Of a stretch of DNA of 64,000 bases, positions 47,046 to 60,400 are shown piece after piece. The notes beneath the pieces were generated by a model. That model did no database searches. It was not told the origin of the DNA and saw only the letters and a program-made list of their open reading frames with translations. A program made the position numbers and the translations under genes. Source of the stretch: Mytilus galloprovincialis (lineage: Eukaryota > Mollusca > Bivalvia > Mytilida > Mytilidae); contig NC_134845.1 in assembly GCF_965363235.1 (NCBI RefSeq), positions 31,560,524 to 31,624,523 of the forward strand, in the 5' to 3' direction. The number at the start of each line of letters is the position of its first letter. Within the stretch, counting starts at the first letter, position 1.

Positions 47046-49000
47046 ATATATATAAACACAAGTGAACATAATTTTATATATACTGTTTATCATGAAAACC
47101 TTCTTGGTAAAACGAACTGTTTATCTGATGGATGTTTCTACGCACATATTTTCTGTAGTTTACCGATACATATATTTTAGTTCTTTGCATAGATGTTCAT
47201 GGTATAACCCACGTGGGCCATTACAGTTTAAATGTAATTTAAGTTCAATTATAGATGAAAAATGAAAGGTATTTTTCTCTTTGAAATTTCTCACCGTTAA
47301 TGGTATAAGAATACTTTGAGGACTAGCTTACTATTCAGCAAAATGGTCACAGTAAATATTTGAACTCAATTTCGGCGATGACTTAATTTGAGAGATGCAA
47401 TAATTCTTCAGATACAAAGCGTTGGGATTCGGTATTCTAAATTGACTGTAGAAATTGATAATAAAGAGGTATCACCTGTGTTTCACACCTGAAAAGCGTT
47501 AAATTGTTATTTTAATCCTCGCTTTTAGGACGTAAAGTGAAACACTTAAATTGTTTCTTTAACTAGTTTTTACCACTGGACCACCATACTGACAATAGGA
47601 AGTTTCCCCGACAATGGACACCATCATTAAAATCTATACTATATCAAATTCCGTTGGTACTTAAGACTTCGTGACATAACTTAAGTTTTATTTTAGTCAG
47701 GGAGTTCTATAACAAGTCTTCTGTGTATGGTCGGCTTCAAGGACACATGCGTTATGAAGTGTTTTGTTGCCAGCAGCCAGCAGAGAAAACTGAATAACTT
47801 CAACTTTTTTCAAACTTCTTTCATGCTTCAACAAGATTTAAATTTTTCAATATATACTGATGGTAACTTTACATGTTAATACATGCATATATACACAAAT
47901 TCTTACGTATAATTATCATAAGTTCTATATAGATATAAATATACTGATATTTAAAAACGTAAGTTATAGGAACAAAGGTAAATCGGTGATATACACAATT
48001 TATTTGATAATGAAAACAGAAAAAGAAATGGAGATATTGAAACTTTAATATACAGCCAACGACACAAGAGAAGATCTAACCTTTTTCATCTTAAAATAAC
48101 GATGTTCCTGTTGTCTCGTCCGATATATGGCATGCATGTACATATCACTAATGATGTTGAAGTTTGAATATACGTTTGGTATCCTTCGGTTCTCTTGTAC
48201 CATTGCTTAGAATATTTCATAATGAAGCTGACTCTTGCTTTTACGTCTAAGTTACGTTTACAAGGTTACAGATACCACAAACTTTTGAATATCTTCAAAA
48301 AAAGAAATACAGAGTCGATCCTGGTTTTTTTTATTAATCTTATTTTGTTGGGTTTCTTAGAAAGTCATATAGACTTTGCAAATCCCGTATGTGGATTATT
48401 TTTGTTTGGGTGAGGGGATATTAGTTTTTAGATTTTCATAGTAACTCTAAACTGTTTTATTATTAAGCATCATTATATAATCAACAGTTGTGGCTACCAT
48501 AGCTATCCTCCTGAAGTAGCGGCAAAACATCCTAGCCTTGCTTTTCAATTTTATTTCCTCGTTGCACAATTTTATAGCTCCCCTATTGGAAGCTACACTG
48601 TGCAAATTTTTAATAATGTGTTTTTGAATTTACAACGATCTAAATAGGTTGAGTAAAACTTAAAAAAAAGATATCTATAGTTTTATAAATATAGAAAATT
48701 TAGGAATAAATAAACACGCTAAAAAATATATAGATGTACACGCAACGAATTTAAATCAGTCACAAGCACCCGACCAAAACATCCAGTATACTTGGTCCTG
48801 CTAAATCGTAAAGGTACCGTCATAATCCATAAATGAATTTACTGTATTGAAGCCATACATTTTGCTAAAAAGCCATACCAGATCTACCTCTTTGTTACTT
48901 TGAAGTCTTTACATCTTTATGATCAAGAATATTGTTTACATATTCATTAATCTTTTAATTCTAATCCAAAAGATAACATATTTATATAATAATTAATGGA
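47046..49000. other. Unassigned AT-rich DNA
   Basis: No gene or RNA recognised. Confidence 0.4.
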
Positions 49001-49004
49001 TTAT

Positions 49005-49260
49005 TATAATCACCAGAACACCTTTATTGCCCTTTAACCCTGCAACCAGGTCCATCTGGTCCCTTGCAATACAGATCTAGAAACTAGATATGATTAATAA
49101 GTTTAATACAAGTTATTTAGTTAATTGATTAATCTGATATATATCAGGAACGATTATAACATTAAATGAATTGATTGATTTTGACCAATGGGAGTGGTCA
49201 AGCTCAGTGCCCGCAGTCATGTTTTATTTACTCCATTCATGGAGGCAATTTAATCTGTAT
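49005..49260. promoter_or_regulatory. Candidate cis-regulatory block upstream of protocadherin
   Basis: Non-repetitive and mixed in composition. It contains CACCTTTATTGCCC, an AACCAGGTCCATCTGGT near-palindrome, TTGATTAATCTGATATATAT and GACCAATGGGAGTGGTC (an imperfect palindrome with a CCAAT word). Position about 2.5 kb 5' of the gene is the only link. Function is inferred. Confidence 0.25.
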
Positions 49261-51450
49261 TTATAGAGAAATAAATTGAGACACAGGACATGAAAACTGA
49301 CAGTTGATTGTTTGAGGGGTACAAGTAAAGAATAGAATAGTTGTTTAAATATTGAAATAATACTATAGGAAACTGACACTTATTTCATTGTATGTTTTTG
49401 GAATTTTTCACAAAAAGTGTAAAGAAATCTCAGCTAGATACCAAATATTGACTGTCATGACCATTACTCGCTTTCTATCAGTCTAAAAGGTATGTTTTAA
49501 TACTTTAATGTTGTGTAAATATCAAAGTAGATATTACTTCTTAAACTGTTTGAAATTGCAAGTGTTTGAAAACAATTTACATTCTTTTGAAAACTGAATG
49601 AAAAAAGATACATATGCATTCACTATTTTGTCAATTAGGGCTTCGTTTCGTTTATATCTATTTACAATATTTTCAAATTCGTTTAAAAATGTTTTATATA
49701 AATTGCAATAAAATGGCAGTAACGGTTTTGTATGACAATATTGTTTGCCATAAACAAACATCTTAAAGAAGGATTTTACAATTTCTTAAATTCACAATAA
49801 TCTTTGAATTTCTACAAACAAGGTATTTTACAATTTGGTGTTATATATACAAAAATTTTCTATATCTGTAATTTTTAAGATAGGTAAACATGACAACTCA
49901 TACAGAATTAAGATTAAACTTTGAAAATACCAGAAAGCACTTACAGCCGTCAGTTTTTCTCTTACAAATTGACCAATACAGTTAGATTTTTGATCTAAGG
50001 AGTAGTGTTAGTCTCGATGTTTGGTCTATTAAGTGTTAAAATTGACTTTTATTTATAAAAACAAAGTGATTACTTTGTCGAGATAAAAATAAGAGCTTTT
50101 GCGACGATACAGTGAGCGAAGTTGTTATGTGAATGCTTTAGTCTCCTATAATGGACAGAATCCTTCTAACATGGATTAGACTACATTGCTTCTAATCCAC
50201 CAACGCTGGTATGCATTGGAATATGGTACGTTGCTGTCCTTTACAACATGAAATATGGCGGTTCTCATATTTGAAAGATTACCGGGAGTTTAGAAAAATA
50301 AATTACCTATTAATGCACAATTTGATGGGTATTAAGATCGAATTGGACCAAAAGTGAAAGTCTTTTTATCTGTGTGATTGAAGCCTTATTGCCAGGTGTA
50401 AAACAAATCTTATCTGGTTCAGAGAAAGTCTAATCCATTCCGAAGCTTTGATATCCACAAACTCTGACAAATTGAATTTCATCTTTCACGTAAATCTTAC
50501 GTTATCGGTAAGGATAATTCCACGTAAAGAAATTTGATTAAAAATTTCATGTGGTCTTCTAAATTTCAAAAGAAAGATTTACGAAAAACGGATGGCACTG
50601 TTGGTTTTCCTTAATTATAGTGTCCTCAGAAATCCTCAATTTATCTTATCATTAAATATTGATCTCTTGGCTATGTATTTCAATAAATTCGATTTCCTGG
50701 GCGAATTTATAAAGAAAACAAATAAATATCCACAAACTTACTATCGCTAAATTTGTGTATATTGTAGTCATACCTATAAAGTTTTGTGTACACAAGTGTG
50801 ACAGTAATAAATTTTATAAATAAAAAAAGACTGGAAACAAATCTTTCAAAATTTATTAAAAACATCTACAATGACTTGTAAATGAACTTAATATAATTTA
50901 TCAATGCACCAAGTGACAATGTTTAGACCGTTCCCTTTTATTGCAGTTACAAGCATATTTGAGCAACAAGTGTCCAATTACTTTACAGTTTATGCGAATA
51001 TTTATTATTAAGAAAAAACGAAATAATGCTTTGATTTTTCAAAAGGCAATAATTGATCTTTATTAGAAATGTTTCCGAAATTTCTTTTTCTCAAGAAAAA
51101 TATTTGTTTGTTCACCTTGTGATTTTATTAATAAAATCCGTTTTACCAGTCAATTTTACGATTCATCGAATTTTCTCAAGAAATATAAACTGAACTGTTG
51201 TCTATTGCTTTTAATTTTGCATCTCAACTTCAAAGTTACAGAAAGTGTTGAATTCGTTAAGTATATTGAACAGTTGATATTACTTCAATGCATCAATAAA
51301 GAAATAAAATATAAATTAATCGGCTATTCATATTTTAAATATCCCCAAATCTTCACTCAATATTTCCGCTAGCTATTTACACATGCAGAAGAACTACATT
51401 TATTTCAAATCATCTGCCTGATCGAGTCTGTCATTTTCCTAAATATATTA
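49261..51450. other. Unassigned AT-rich DNA, 5' flank of protocadherin
   Basis: No coding exon seen. A 5' UTR exon of the protocadherin could lie here. Confidence 0.35.
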
Positions 51451-51455
51451 CTTTT

Positions 51456-51560
51456 GATTGGTTGGAATTCAAGTAGGCGGGGCGAAGGTATGTAATCTCA
51501 GGTGTAAATACTGTATGTTAGTAGTCTCTTATAGTTTTTATATACGGTAAACAGATGTAT
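51456..51560 (+). promoter_or_regulatory. Candidate protocadherin promoter
   Basis: An inverted CCAAT word (GATTGGTTGG, 51456-51465) and a GC-box-like GGCGGGGCG (51476-51484) stand out in very AT-rich DNA, followed by TATAGTTTTTATATA (51530-51544). The cluster is 210-320 bases before the start codon. AATTATTCAGTTTCAG at 51721-51736 could instead be a splice acceptor for a separate 5' UTR exon, in which case the real promoter may be farther away. Confidence 0.45.
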
Positions 51561-51776
51561 TTGTATAAACTAGTGGAAGCAATATTATAATGCAGATGTA
51601 CAGATCAAAAATAACTTGCGAAAATTTAGAAAGTGTTTAAAAGCAAATAGCCGATGACATTCTAGCGACAAAACAGGAAATTACATTATTTTTTTTCGAA
51701 ATATGATTTGACAATTCTGTAATTATTCAGTTTCAGGAAAAACCTAGGATTAAAGTGCTGAAGGAGAGAAAGAAAC

Positions 51777-54410
51777 ATGGCTTCTGTTTCGGCATCGTTT
51801 TGTTTACTGGTGACATTTTTATTGTGTGTGCAATGCCAAGATCTTTCATACAATCTTCTAGAGGAACAAAATAAGGACACGTTTATTGGAGATGTTAAAA
51901 CTGATGCCAATCTTAGTATTCCTACAAATGATGCCAGTGATGTGACATTTAGCTTTATCAAAACTGATAACAAATATGAGGACTTATTCCATATCAACGA
52001 GAGACAAAGTTCTTTGTACACAGCCCAGAAACTTGATCGTGAGACCATCTGTCCATACCAGGCAGTCTGCATCCTTGGGTTGGAAGTCATTGCTAAAGGT
52101 ACGAAAGTTAGTTTTTATCAGAAAATCAAAGTTTCGGTTCATCTTATCGACGTAAACGATCACAGTCCTACATTTTCAGTATCAAGTATCAGTAGTGATA
52201 TTTCAGAAGGGGCTCTAGTCGGTACGTCCATTCACATCTCTGATCAGGGCGCTGAGGACCAAGATTACGGAATATTGGGTGTACAGACCTACCGAATTGA
52301 AGATCCTACTGGAACATCACCATTCAAAGTTAACTTCACAAAGAACGTTGATGGCACGACAAATGTCAAACTGATTTTAATCAAATCTCTAAATAGAGAG
52401 GACAAAAGTTTTTATAATTTAAGAATTATTGCTGAAGATGGAGGAACACCTAAAAAGTTCGGTTCAATAGAAGTGACAATCACTGTTACAGATATCAATG
52501 ACAACTCCCCAACATTTTCCCAAACTATGTACAACGTAACTATCAACGAAGATCATCAAGTTAACTCTTCATTTCTAAACGTTTCGGCTTCGGACTCAGA
52601 TTTAGGAGTCAATGGTGAAGTGTTTTACGAACTTAGTCCAAGACAAGAGAAGAAAAATTTGGAACTATTCGATATTGATCAAAATACTGGAAATTTGAAA
52701 GTTGTGGCTTCTTTAATTTATGAGTCGAAGGAATATTATACTATAGTTGTTGAAGCAATTGACAGAGGTCAGCAAGCAAGAAAATCACAGGTTAATGTGT
52801 ACCTCCATGTTAATGATGTTCATAATAATCCACCACAAATAAATATAAATCTCTTGTCGAATGCAGACTTTGCCGAAATTTCTGAGGATGCCAATCTTGA
52901 TACTGCTGTCGCTCACATTACAGTATTTGATCCTGATAATGGCTTGAACGGAATAGTAGAATGTTCTTCATCAAGTGACGTTTTTAAACTCCAAAGGTTC
53001 GATGTACACGAATATAAAGTGGTTATAAAAAGTCCTCTGAACAGGGAGACTAAGCCAGAACATCAAGTTTTAGTAAGCTGTCATGACAAAGGTGTGCAAG
53101 CTATGACTTCAACAGCAGAATTCATAGTCAAAGTCCTAGATGAAAATGACAACAAACCAAAGTTCACCAAGGATACGTATACAGTCAGCATTCAAGAAAA
53201 TAACAAAAGAGGAACAGCACTTTTGAAAGTGTCTGCCAACGACTTCGACTCTGGTAAAAATGCTGAACTGACATACAGCATGTCATCTGTGGCTAGGTAC
53301 GAATTTCACATTGATTCATTGACTGGTCAGATATCTGTCTTGTCGATTCTTGACCGCGAATCAACAGAGAAACTTACTTTCACAGTTTTTGCTACCGATG
53401 CTGGTTCACCTAACTTAACCGGAAGCGCTGAAGTTGTTGTCACAGTTTCGGATGATAATGACAAAGTTCCACAATTCGTCGAAGCACACCCCGTCTTTTC
53501 TGTCCCTGAAAATTATGCAGCTTATACTTCTATTGGAATTATACAAGCTACGGATGGTGACGAAGGTGAAAATAAAAGACTGACTTTCAAACTAGTGCCG
53601 AATCATTCTGTACCGTTTATAGTTCAACCCAATGGTACTATTCAGACAACAGAGCCATTGGACAGAGAAAACATAAGCACTTTCCATTTTCAAATAATAG
53701 TAGAAGATCACGGTAAAGTACCAAAAAGTAATATTACTGATATTACAGTTAATGTTCTTGATACAAATGACAATAAACCATTATTCAAATTTCCAAACGG
53801 AAATAATAATACAGTCAGCATATCATACCAAACACAGCAACACACAGTCATCGCAACCGTCGCAACAACTGATGTCGACGACGACACCAATGCACGTGTT
53901 ACTTACTTTTTCAAAGAGAAAACATATTCGGGTATGTTTCAAATAAACAGTCTATCCGGTCGTATAACTATCGTCAGGCAATTATCAGTGCACGAGGCTG
54001 GAAGATATACCATAACTATAACAGCACAAGACGCCGGTACACCTCCAATGATCGCCGAACAAGTCATAAACTTTGTAATTACTACTCAAGAATTAGGTGG
54101 ACTTACCGCTAATGACGACACAGAAGACGGCCGACAGTATTTCCTAATAGTAATTGCAATATCTTGTGTCACCGTTGTAATTGCGGTCGTAATAATTTTG
54201 ACAATTTGTCTGATCAAACGAGCAGACCGACTCCGTCAGAAATATTTAGATTCACATAAGGACGATACAGATGGGGATAAAGACACACAGAAAAAAGTCA
54301 GTTTCTCCAACACTATGAACAATTTTGACCAGATACCAAACGGTTCAGTAGACAGTGATGATAATGGTCGCTTGTATCCAGAACTTACTAGGAACACATT
54401 GCCAATTGAG
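51777..54410 (+). CDS. Protocadherin exon 1 (ectodomain, TM, proximal tail)
   Basis: A single 2634-base exon encodes residues 1-878, the usual protocadherin arrangement of an intronless ectodomain. Donor GAG/GTAAGA. If the intron is retained the frame adds 28 residues and stops at 54497, giving a possible 906-residue form lacking the distal tail; AATAAA at 54723-54728 could end such a transcript. Confidence 0.95.
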
Positions 54411-57400
54411 GTAAGAAAGGATATTTTTTTTCATTTACTTTCAAAATATAAAACAACTTTATTAAACATGAAACCATCAACATTTTTCTTTAGCTAAAGG
54501 CCCCTTGTTTTGTATATGACCGTTGTCAACGTAATTATAGTATAGTCCATTACAAGACAAATGACCACAGCTGGATCCTTGCTATGTCAATTTACATTAT
54601 TCAGCTTAGGCAAAGTCTAATGTTTATTGTATCCGGAACATTTCTTCTTGTTAGGGTTTAACATCTTATTAACATTTTAAACTTGATTTATAGAGAAGAT
54701 GCCATAGTCTTTTCTGTGGTCAAATAAACAAAATGGTCTTTTCAATGAATAAAAATTCAATTAATCGGTATAAAGTTTGAATGAAACGTTGAAATTTGAC
54801 ACAAAAACTAATAAATTTCTCTCCATTCTCGTTTAAAGTTCGCCACAAAAGTATGTGTATATCAAGAGTTTATAGAAATCATTAAGATGGACATTTTACA
54901 TTCATTTTAGTGCTTTATGCTCCTTTAATAGAGGAAAACTTTGAAATATATCCAAGTACACATTTTATTTTATGTTATGTTGACCACAATCTAAAGCCAG
55001 AGGGTCAGATCACTGACTAAGCCGTGTCAAAAATAATCATTTTCTATCAGTGTGTGATCAGATATATATACCTTGATAAAGTAAGGTGAATTATACAAAT
55101 GAAAGCGATTCTTAATCAATTTCACTTGACCTTTTATCTGTGTCCTTCGAATTTGTTTTTTTCTTTTGACTTCTTGTGTTTGATCTCCAGGCTGAACTTT
55201 TACATTATTACACTCAGTCCGCTTTGAACTTGAAAATACTACTATGCAGTTAGCAAGTAATATCAACTCCCTTTTATGCTGTGGATTGTTGAAATTTGTT
55301 TGAAGAAAATAAGTAAAAGTACACTTTTGGTGAATTATTTAAATGAAGCTCATTTTTGATAAAAACTGACTGACTGAAAGTTAAGTGGTTACAAATTCCG
55401 TTTAACGAAAAAAAAGTCTTTTACAGCTGTTTTCCTTTTTTTTAAAATATCAACATAGGTTTAGTTATTGTATGATAATAATAACTCTTTAGGAATATAC
55501 AGATTTCTTATGGTTAATTGTGTCGTTTGGTTGCTGTCTCATTGACATATACCTACATCACATTTTTTATTTATCAAATATTTGAATGTCAAATGAGACG
55601 GACACTGATATGAAAGTATGTATCATAAACTAACTGACATTAATTAACCTCTGCATACCAATAGTAAACTGATACATCCACCCAACAAAAGTTTTATCAC
55701 CCAGTAACATAAAGTGTAAGCAATTACAAATTTCTCTCATTAAATAGTATAATTGGATATTTTTAAATCCAGATATTGTCCAAGCTATACATATGGATAA
55801 ATAAAAAAATATATACCATGACTCATAGTAATTTTGAGCTAATTATTAAAGCGAACAATTTAACTATTATGTTTCCATTAAATGTGGAATAAAATGACTG
55901 TCAAAAGATAAAAGAAAGTTAGAATGGAATTGACATCTGTCAGGTTTTAATTAGTTTCATTTATTAAAGGTGTAAATCGCAATAAATTGGTCCTTAAACT
56001 TGTGTATTTGGTCTTTCAATTGGCTAAGGAGCAGTTCTAATGACCACCCCATGATCATCCCTCCTTTCTCTGGACAAGATGCTGTGTAGGGAAGTCTTCT
56101 TCAGTGTTGAACCCGGGGTGTAGTTTTCAATGTTCCTTTTCATACAAAAATGTTTAGTACCCCGAGTAGATGTCCCGAGCTTGGTTTTATTACAAATGGG
56201 ATGTTGCACGCAAACTAACCATTTAATTTCCAGTCAAACGTAGTCAGAAACGAGTAATTCTTTAACATTATATTTTGTGGCAAATTTTTAAATTTAACAC
56301 TAATTATTTCCGTTCTAATGCATCTTTACTTGTGCGGATAGAAAACAACAACAAACACTTAATAATTCATTACAAGATAGGAAATAAATTAAAACGTGTA
56401 ATATTATAAAAAATATAATATTAAAAAGAAATAGGTTAACATAGCAAAAAAGGCTTATGTTTTTAAATTAAAATCGGCTTTTCATTTGTAATGAAAACAA
56501 AAATCGAAAATTTGAAATCCTTGAATTGAGAAGTATATTAGATATATAAACTTATGCCAACGTAGATTAATTTTAACCCTTAATGTTTGTGTAACCAGCT
56601 GAGTGGCATAACTAAAAACAAATTTTATCTTATAAAAATATTTTGACTATATATATGGAAATTTAAAGTCATTTTCAAATGAAATTTGTAACTATTGCTT
56701 TTAAAATCATAATTTACAGCCATTTGTAGTAATAACATAAAAGATAATCCTCTGAAAGTACATTAAAATTCAGCTGAAATCGCTTAATATATGATTCATA
56801 AATAATACATAAAATGGTTACAAAAAGTTTATATTTTCTCAATTGTGCATATATTGATGTAAGATAAGATTGAAAAACTTTAAAACCTTTAATAACTTAA
56901 AAATGATGGACATTTTGCTCGCGGCTATGTTTGATATTAGATTCAGCGTGTAAAATTAAGTAGTGCATTACAATAAGATGTAAAATGTAGAGAAACATCT
57001 TGTCCTACAAGATCATATCTTCTAAAATCAAAATTTGAAAAATGAAATATTACGTTTTTTAATTTTTAAAATACAATATAATTTGAAAGAAACCACATGA
57101 TTTCATATAGGTGACATCAGGTTTTCGGTAATTTTGCTATTTAAAAAAAAAAAGAATACAAAGTTACAATTTGAATTGAGCACAGTTTCGAATTTGTTTA
57201 CATTTACTTTGAATTCCCATTTGCTAGAATAAAGGGACATCTTTATAAATTGTAACTTGTGAGGTCATTTCAACAACACGTTTAAACTGATGGTGTTTCT
57301 TTATTTGTTAGATAACCTTTTTGAAACCAAAGACTATCTTCTATCTGTCGCTATAATACTCAAAACAAAACATCTCATCCGGGACATTACAGTGACTAAA

Positions 57401-60400
57401 ACAACAGCTTGTAATCGGTAGAAAATCTTAAAACATTCTTAAGCCAAATTTGATGAGAACCTGAGTGTTCATTTAAATATTCTGGGACATGAAGAAATGT
57501 TTCACAAATACATTAAAAATCAACAAATAGTGTTTATATATACACAATACGTCTTTGTGAACAAAATAATAACAAGATGCGAAAACTGATAGGCGAGCCA
57601 CGATATACCTTAAAATTTAAATTATAATTTAAACCGTTACATTTTACAATTCTTTTGCAATTCATTATAATTCTTTAAAAAATATTTTGAGATAACACAA
57701 GATTTTATAATCAGGTGTGAAACAGGTAGTATTCTCACCTTTTCATCAAGTTATCAACCTTAGATGCAATGATATGCAATTCGTTCTCTGAACCACATTT
57801 CATAAACAAAGCAAAACACCAGATAAGAAAAAGACCACGGAAACTATATCTTGACTTAGAGTAGTTTTATTCATCATCCCTTTTAGAGGTTAAACAAGTC
57901 GTGTATTTAAGGTCTATACAAGTTTGTAAAGACAAATTATTTTATGAGTCAAAATATCTAGGGTTGCATGTTTGTGATTTTGACGATTTGAAGTTGACAC
58001 GAGATGATATCATTTTGATAAAGTTGATTTAAATTTCTATTTAAGTGGATTATTATCAGTGATAATATAGGATTTATCGAGCTAGACATATGTCAAAATA
58101 TTTCATACCGTATTCTGTTGATATATTAAAAATTGTACGTGTTCAAGTCGGTTCAACCACGAATCAGTCCACCTACTGAAACCTTTCATAAGACCAAACC
58201 ATGGAAGTATTATATTGACTCTCATTTTACTTTTATGATCGAAATTATTGAACAATAAACAAGAAAAAAATTAGAAAAAATTAAATATAGATATAAGAGA
58301 TATTTTAGAGGGCACTACCATCTCTTGCAATTTCAATTTTATAAAATACTTTGAAATTTATAAATGATAAAATATCTAAATAATCAAAATTTAAAATGTG
58401 ACTTTATTTATTTCAGTCTTCACTGAGTTTGTATCCAGCAATAGATCTCCATGGTAAACAATTAGTTGATAGAAACAAAAACCAGTTATCATCCCTACAG
58501 CTACAGCAACAATTACTGGAAACACAACACAAGAATAGGAAACCTAACAACATACTGGTAAATAACTTTTATACTCTGTAGCTTGTACCTTGTTGTCACT
58601 ATAGTATCTTAGGCAACTATATATTAGCAAGAGGCAACTATATATTAACGAGAGAAAATGACGTAGACTTTAAGTTTTTTCCGTACGACCACCAACAATG
58701 AGCAAAACTCAAACAGTATACATGTAGCACTTAACAATTTATAATAAATTCATCATAGATAACAGGCTAAAGAATTGGTACTTTTTCAATTCAGTTAAAC
58801 TGCAAAGAAGTGTAAAATAATTTAAACGATTTTGTCAAGTAAAACATCATTTTTGTTTTTACAGTCAAAAGCAAATTTAAAGAAGGTTGATGGTGACGAC
58901 AACAGCGACTTGTCAGCAGAAGTTACTACCAGTGACAGCGGACGGGGAACCAGTGAACATGAGGATCTCAATACCAGTACAGTGTTATCTTATTCCACAG
59001 ATTTCGGTAAGTTTCGTTTTTCTGTGTGTAAACTGCTGTTGTTATTGGAGTTCGGTTTATAGCTTGTTGATAATAAGTACCAATTCCTTTTAGTAATTTA
59101 CAAGTTGTATTATCAATCATGGATGTTTTCGAAGAACGTTTCTATATTAACTTGTATAGATTGACGCTCAGAGCAAAACGTTAGGAAAGTTTGTCATATT
59201 TAAGGTGGAAGACATGGGAAAACATTGTAACAAGGATGTTTAAATACAACAGAAGTAGTGTAAAAGGAGCAGTATTATTGGATGTATGATTACATCACAA
59301 GTATTCTGATATAAAAAGTTTGTCCCAGTATTGTAAAAATTCTTCAAATTTAAAAAAAAAAATGCTGACGTCTATAAATTTTCTATTATAATTTGTCGGG
59401 GTTGCTATCTTTTTAATATTTGTCTCATAGTTTATTTTTATTCACACTAAAAATTACTGTCGGACCTTGAAACAATGACTTACATTCCAATAATAAATAT
59501 TTGTTTAAGATACAAGTGTGATACACGGTTCACTACAAATATTTTGGTAGATACACGACCTCATGACCGTCCAATGTCATAATTTATCAAAAATATGATG
59601 GCTTAGGGGTATCAGTGTAATAATAGATGGACATAAATTATATAACATATATATCATTGGTCATTATGGATAAAATCAGAACTAAATTATGTTGTACAGC
59701 CAGTCATTATATGCACATTGACATTTATGATTTATGCTCCTGTTCGACAAATATTTTAAGCCTTAAACTGCTTCAACTATAATATGTTTTTGACTTACAT
59801 AGTTTAGTATCTGTAGGGTTTACAAAGACAATAAACAATTAAAATATGAACAAAATATAATGTGAAAGAAATTTTTGCCCCTTATACAATAGACTTTCAA
59901 TAAATGAGCGACTAATAAAGTAAAATTATTATTAAGAAATAAAGATCGATGTGGAGCAATGTACCAAAAATATATAAAATTCTTCGAACAATAATTATTT
60001 TCTCAATTTAAGTATTTGAAAAATTTCCTAAATCGTGTTTACAATTCTTCCCACATTATGGGTATTTTAATGTATCGGGTACGACGAGACCACAGCAAAT
60101 TAATTATGAAATCTAAACCTAGCAGCTGGGTGTCTAGGATAGGAACAATCTAGCCACGGCATATTGATGGATCGGTTACAACCAATAACATGATGGATGT
60201 CTCTATGTATACCGCCACTGTCTTCCTTAATCACACATTTTCTGTCAAAATATACAAGTACATGTATGACTTAATCACAATATTTTGACTACTTTTCCTT
60301 TCCAAAATGTAGGAGTATATATCGATTTTAAATGATACATTCATAATCTATTTTGTGGAGTTTTTGTGTTTTGTGTCTTTTTCTCTTTTTTTTTATTCAC

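Noticed and set aside
47860..48048. 62-codon plus-strand frame
   Set aside because: Ile/Lys/Asn/Tyr-rich, as expected by chance in AT-rich DNA.
51686..52090. 134-codon antisense frame over the start of the protocadherin
   Set aside because: Shadow of the coding exon; no homology of its own.
56024..56209. 61-codon minus-strand frame in protocadherin intron 1
   Set aside because: Composition is less biased than average but I could not connect it to a family or splice structure.
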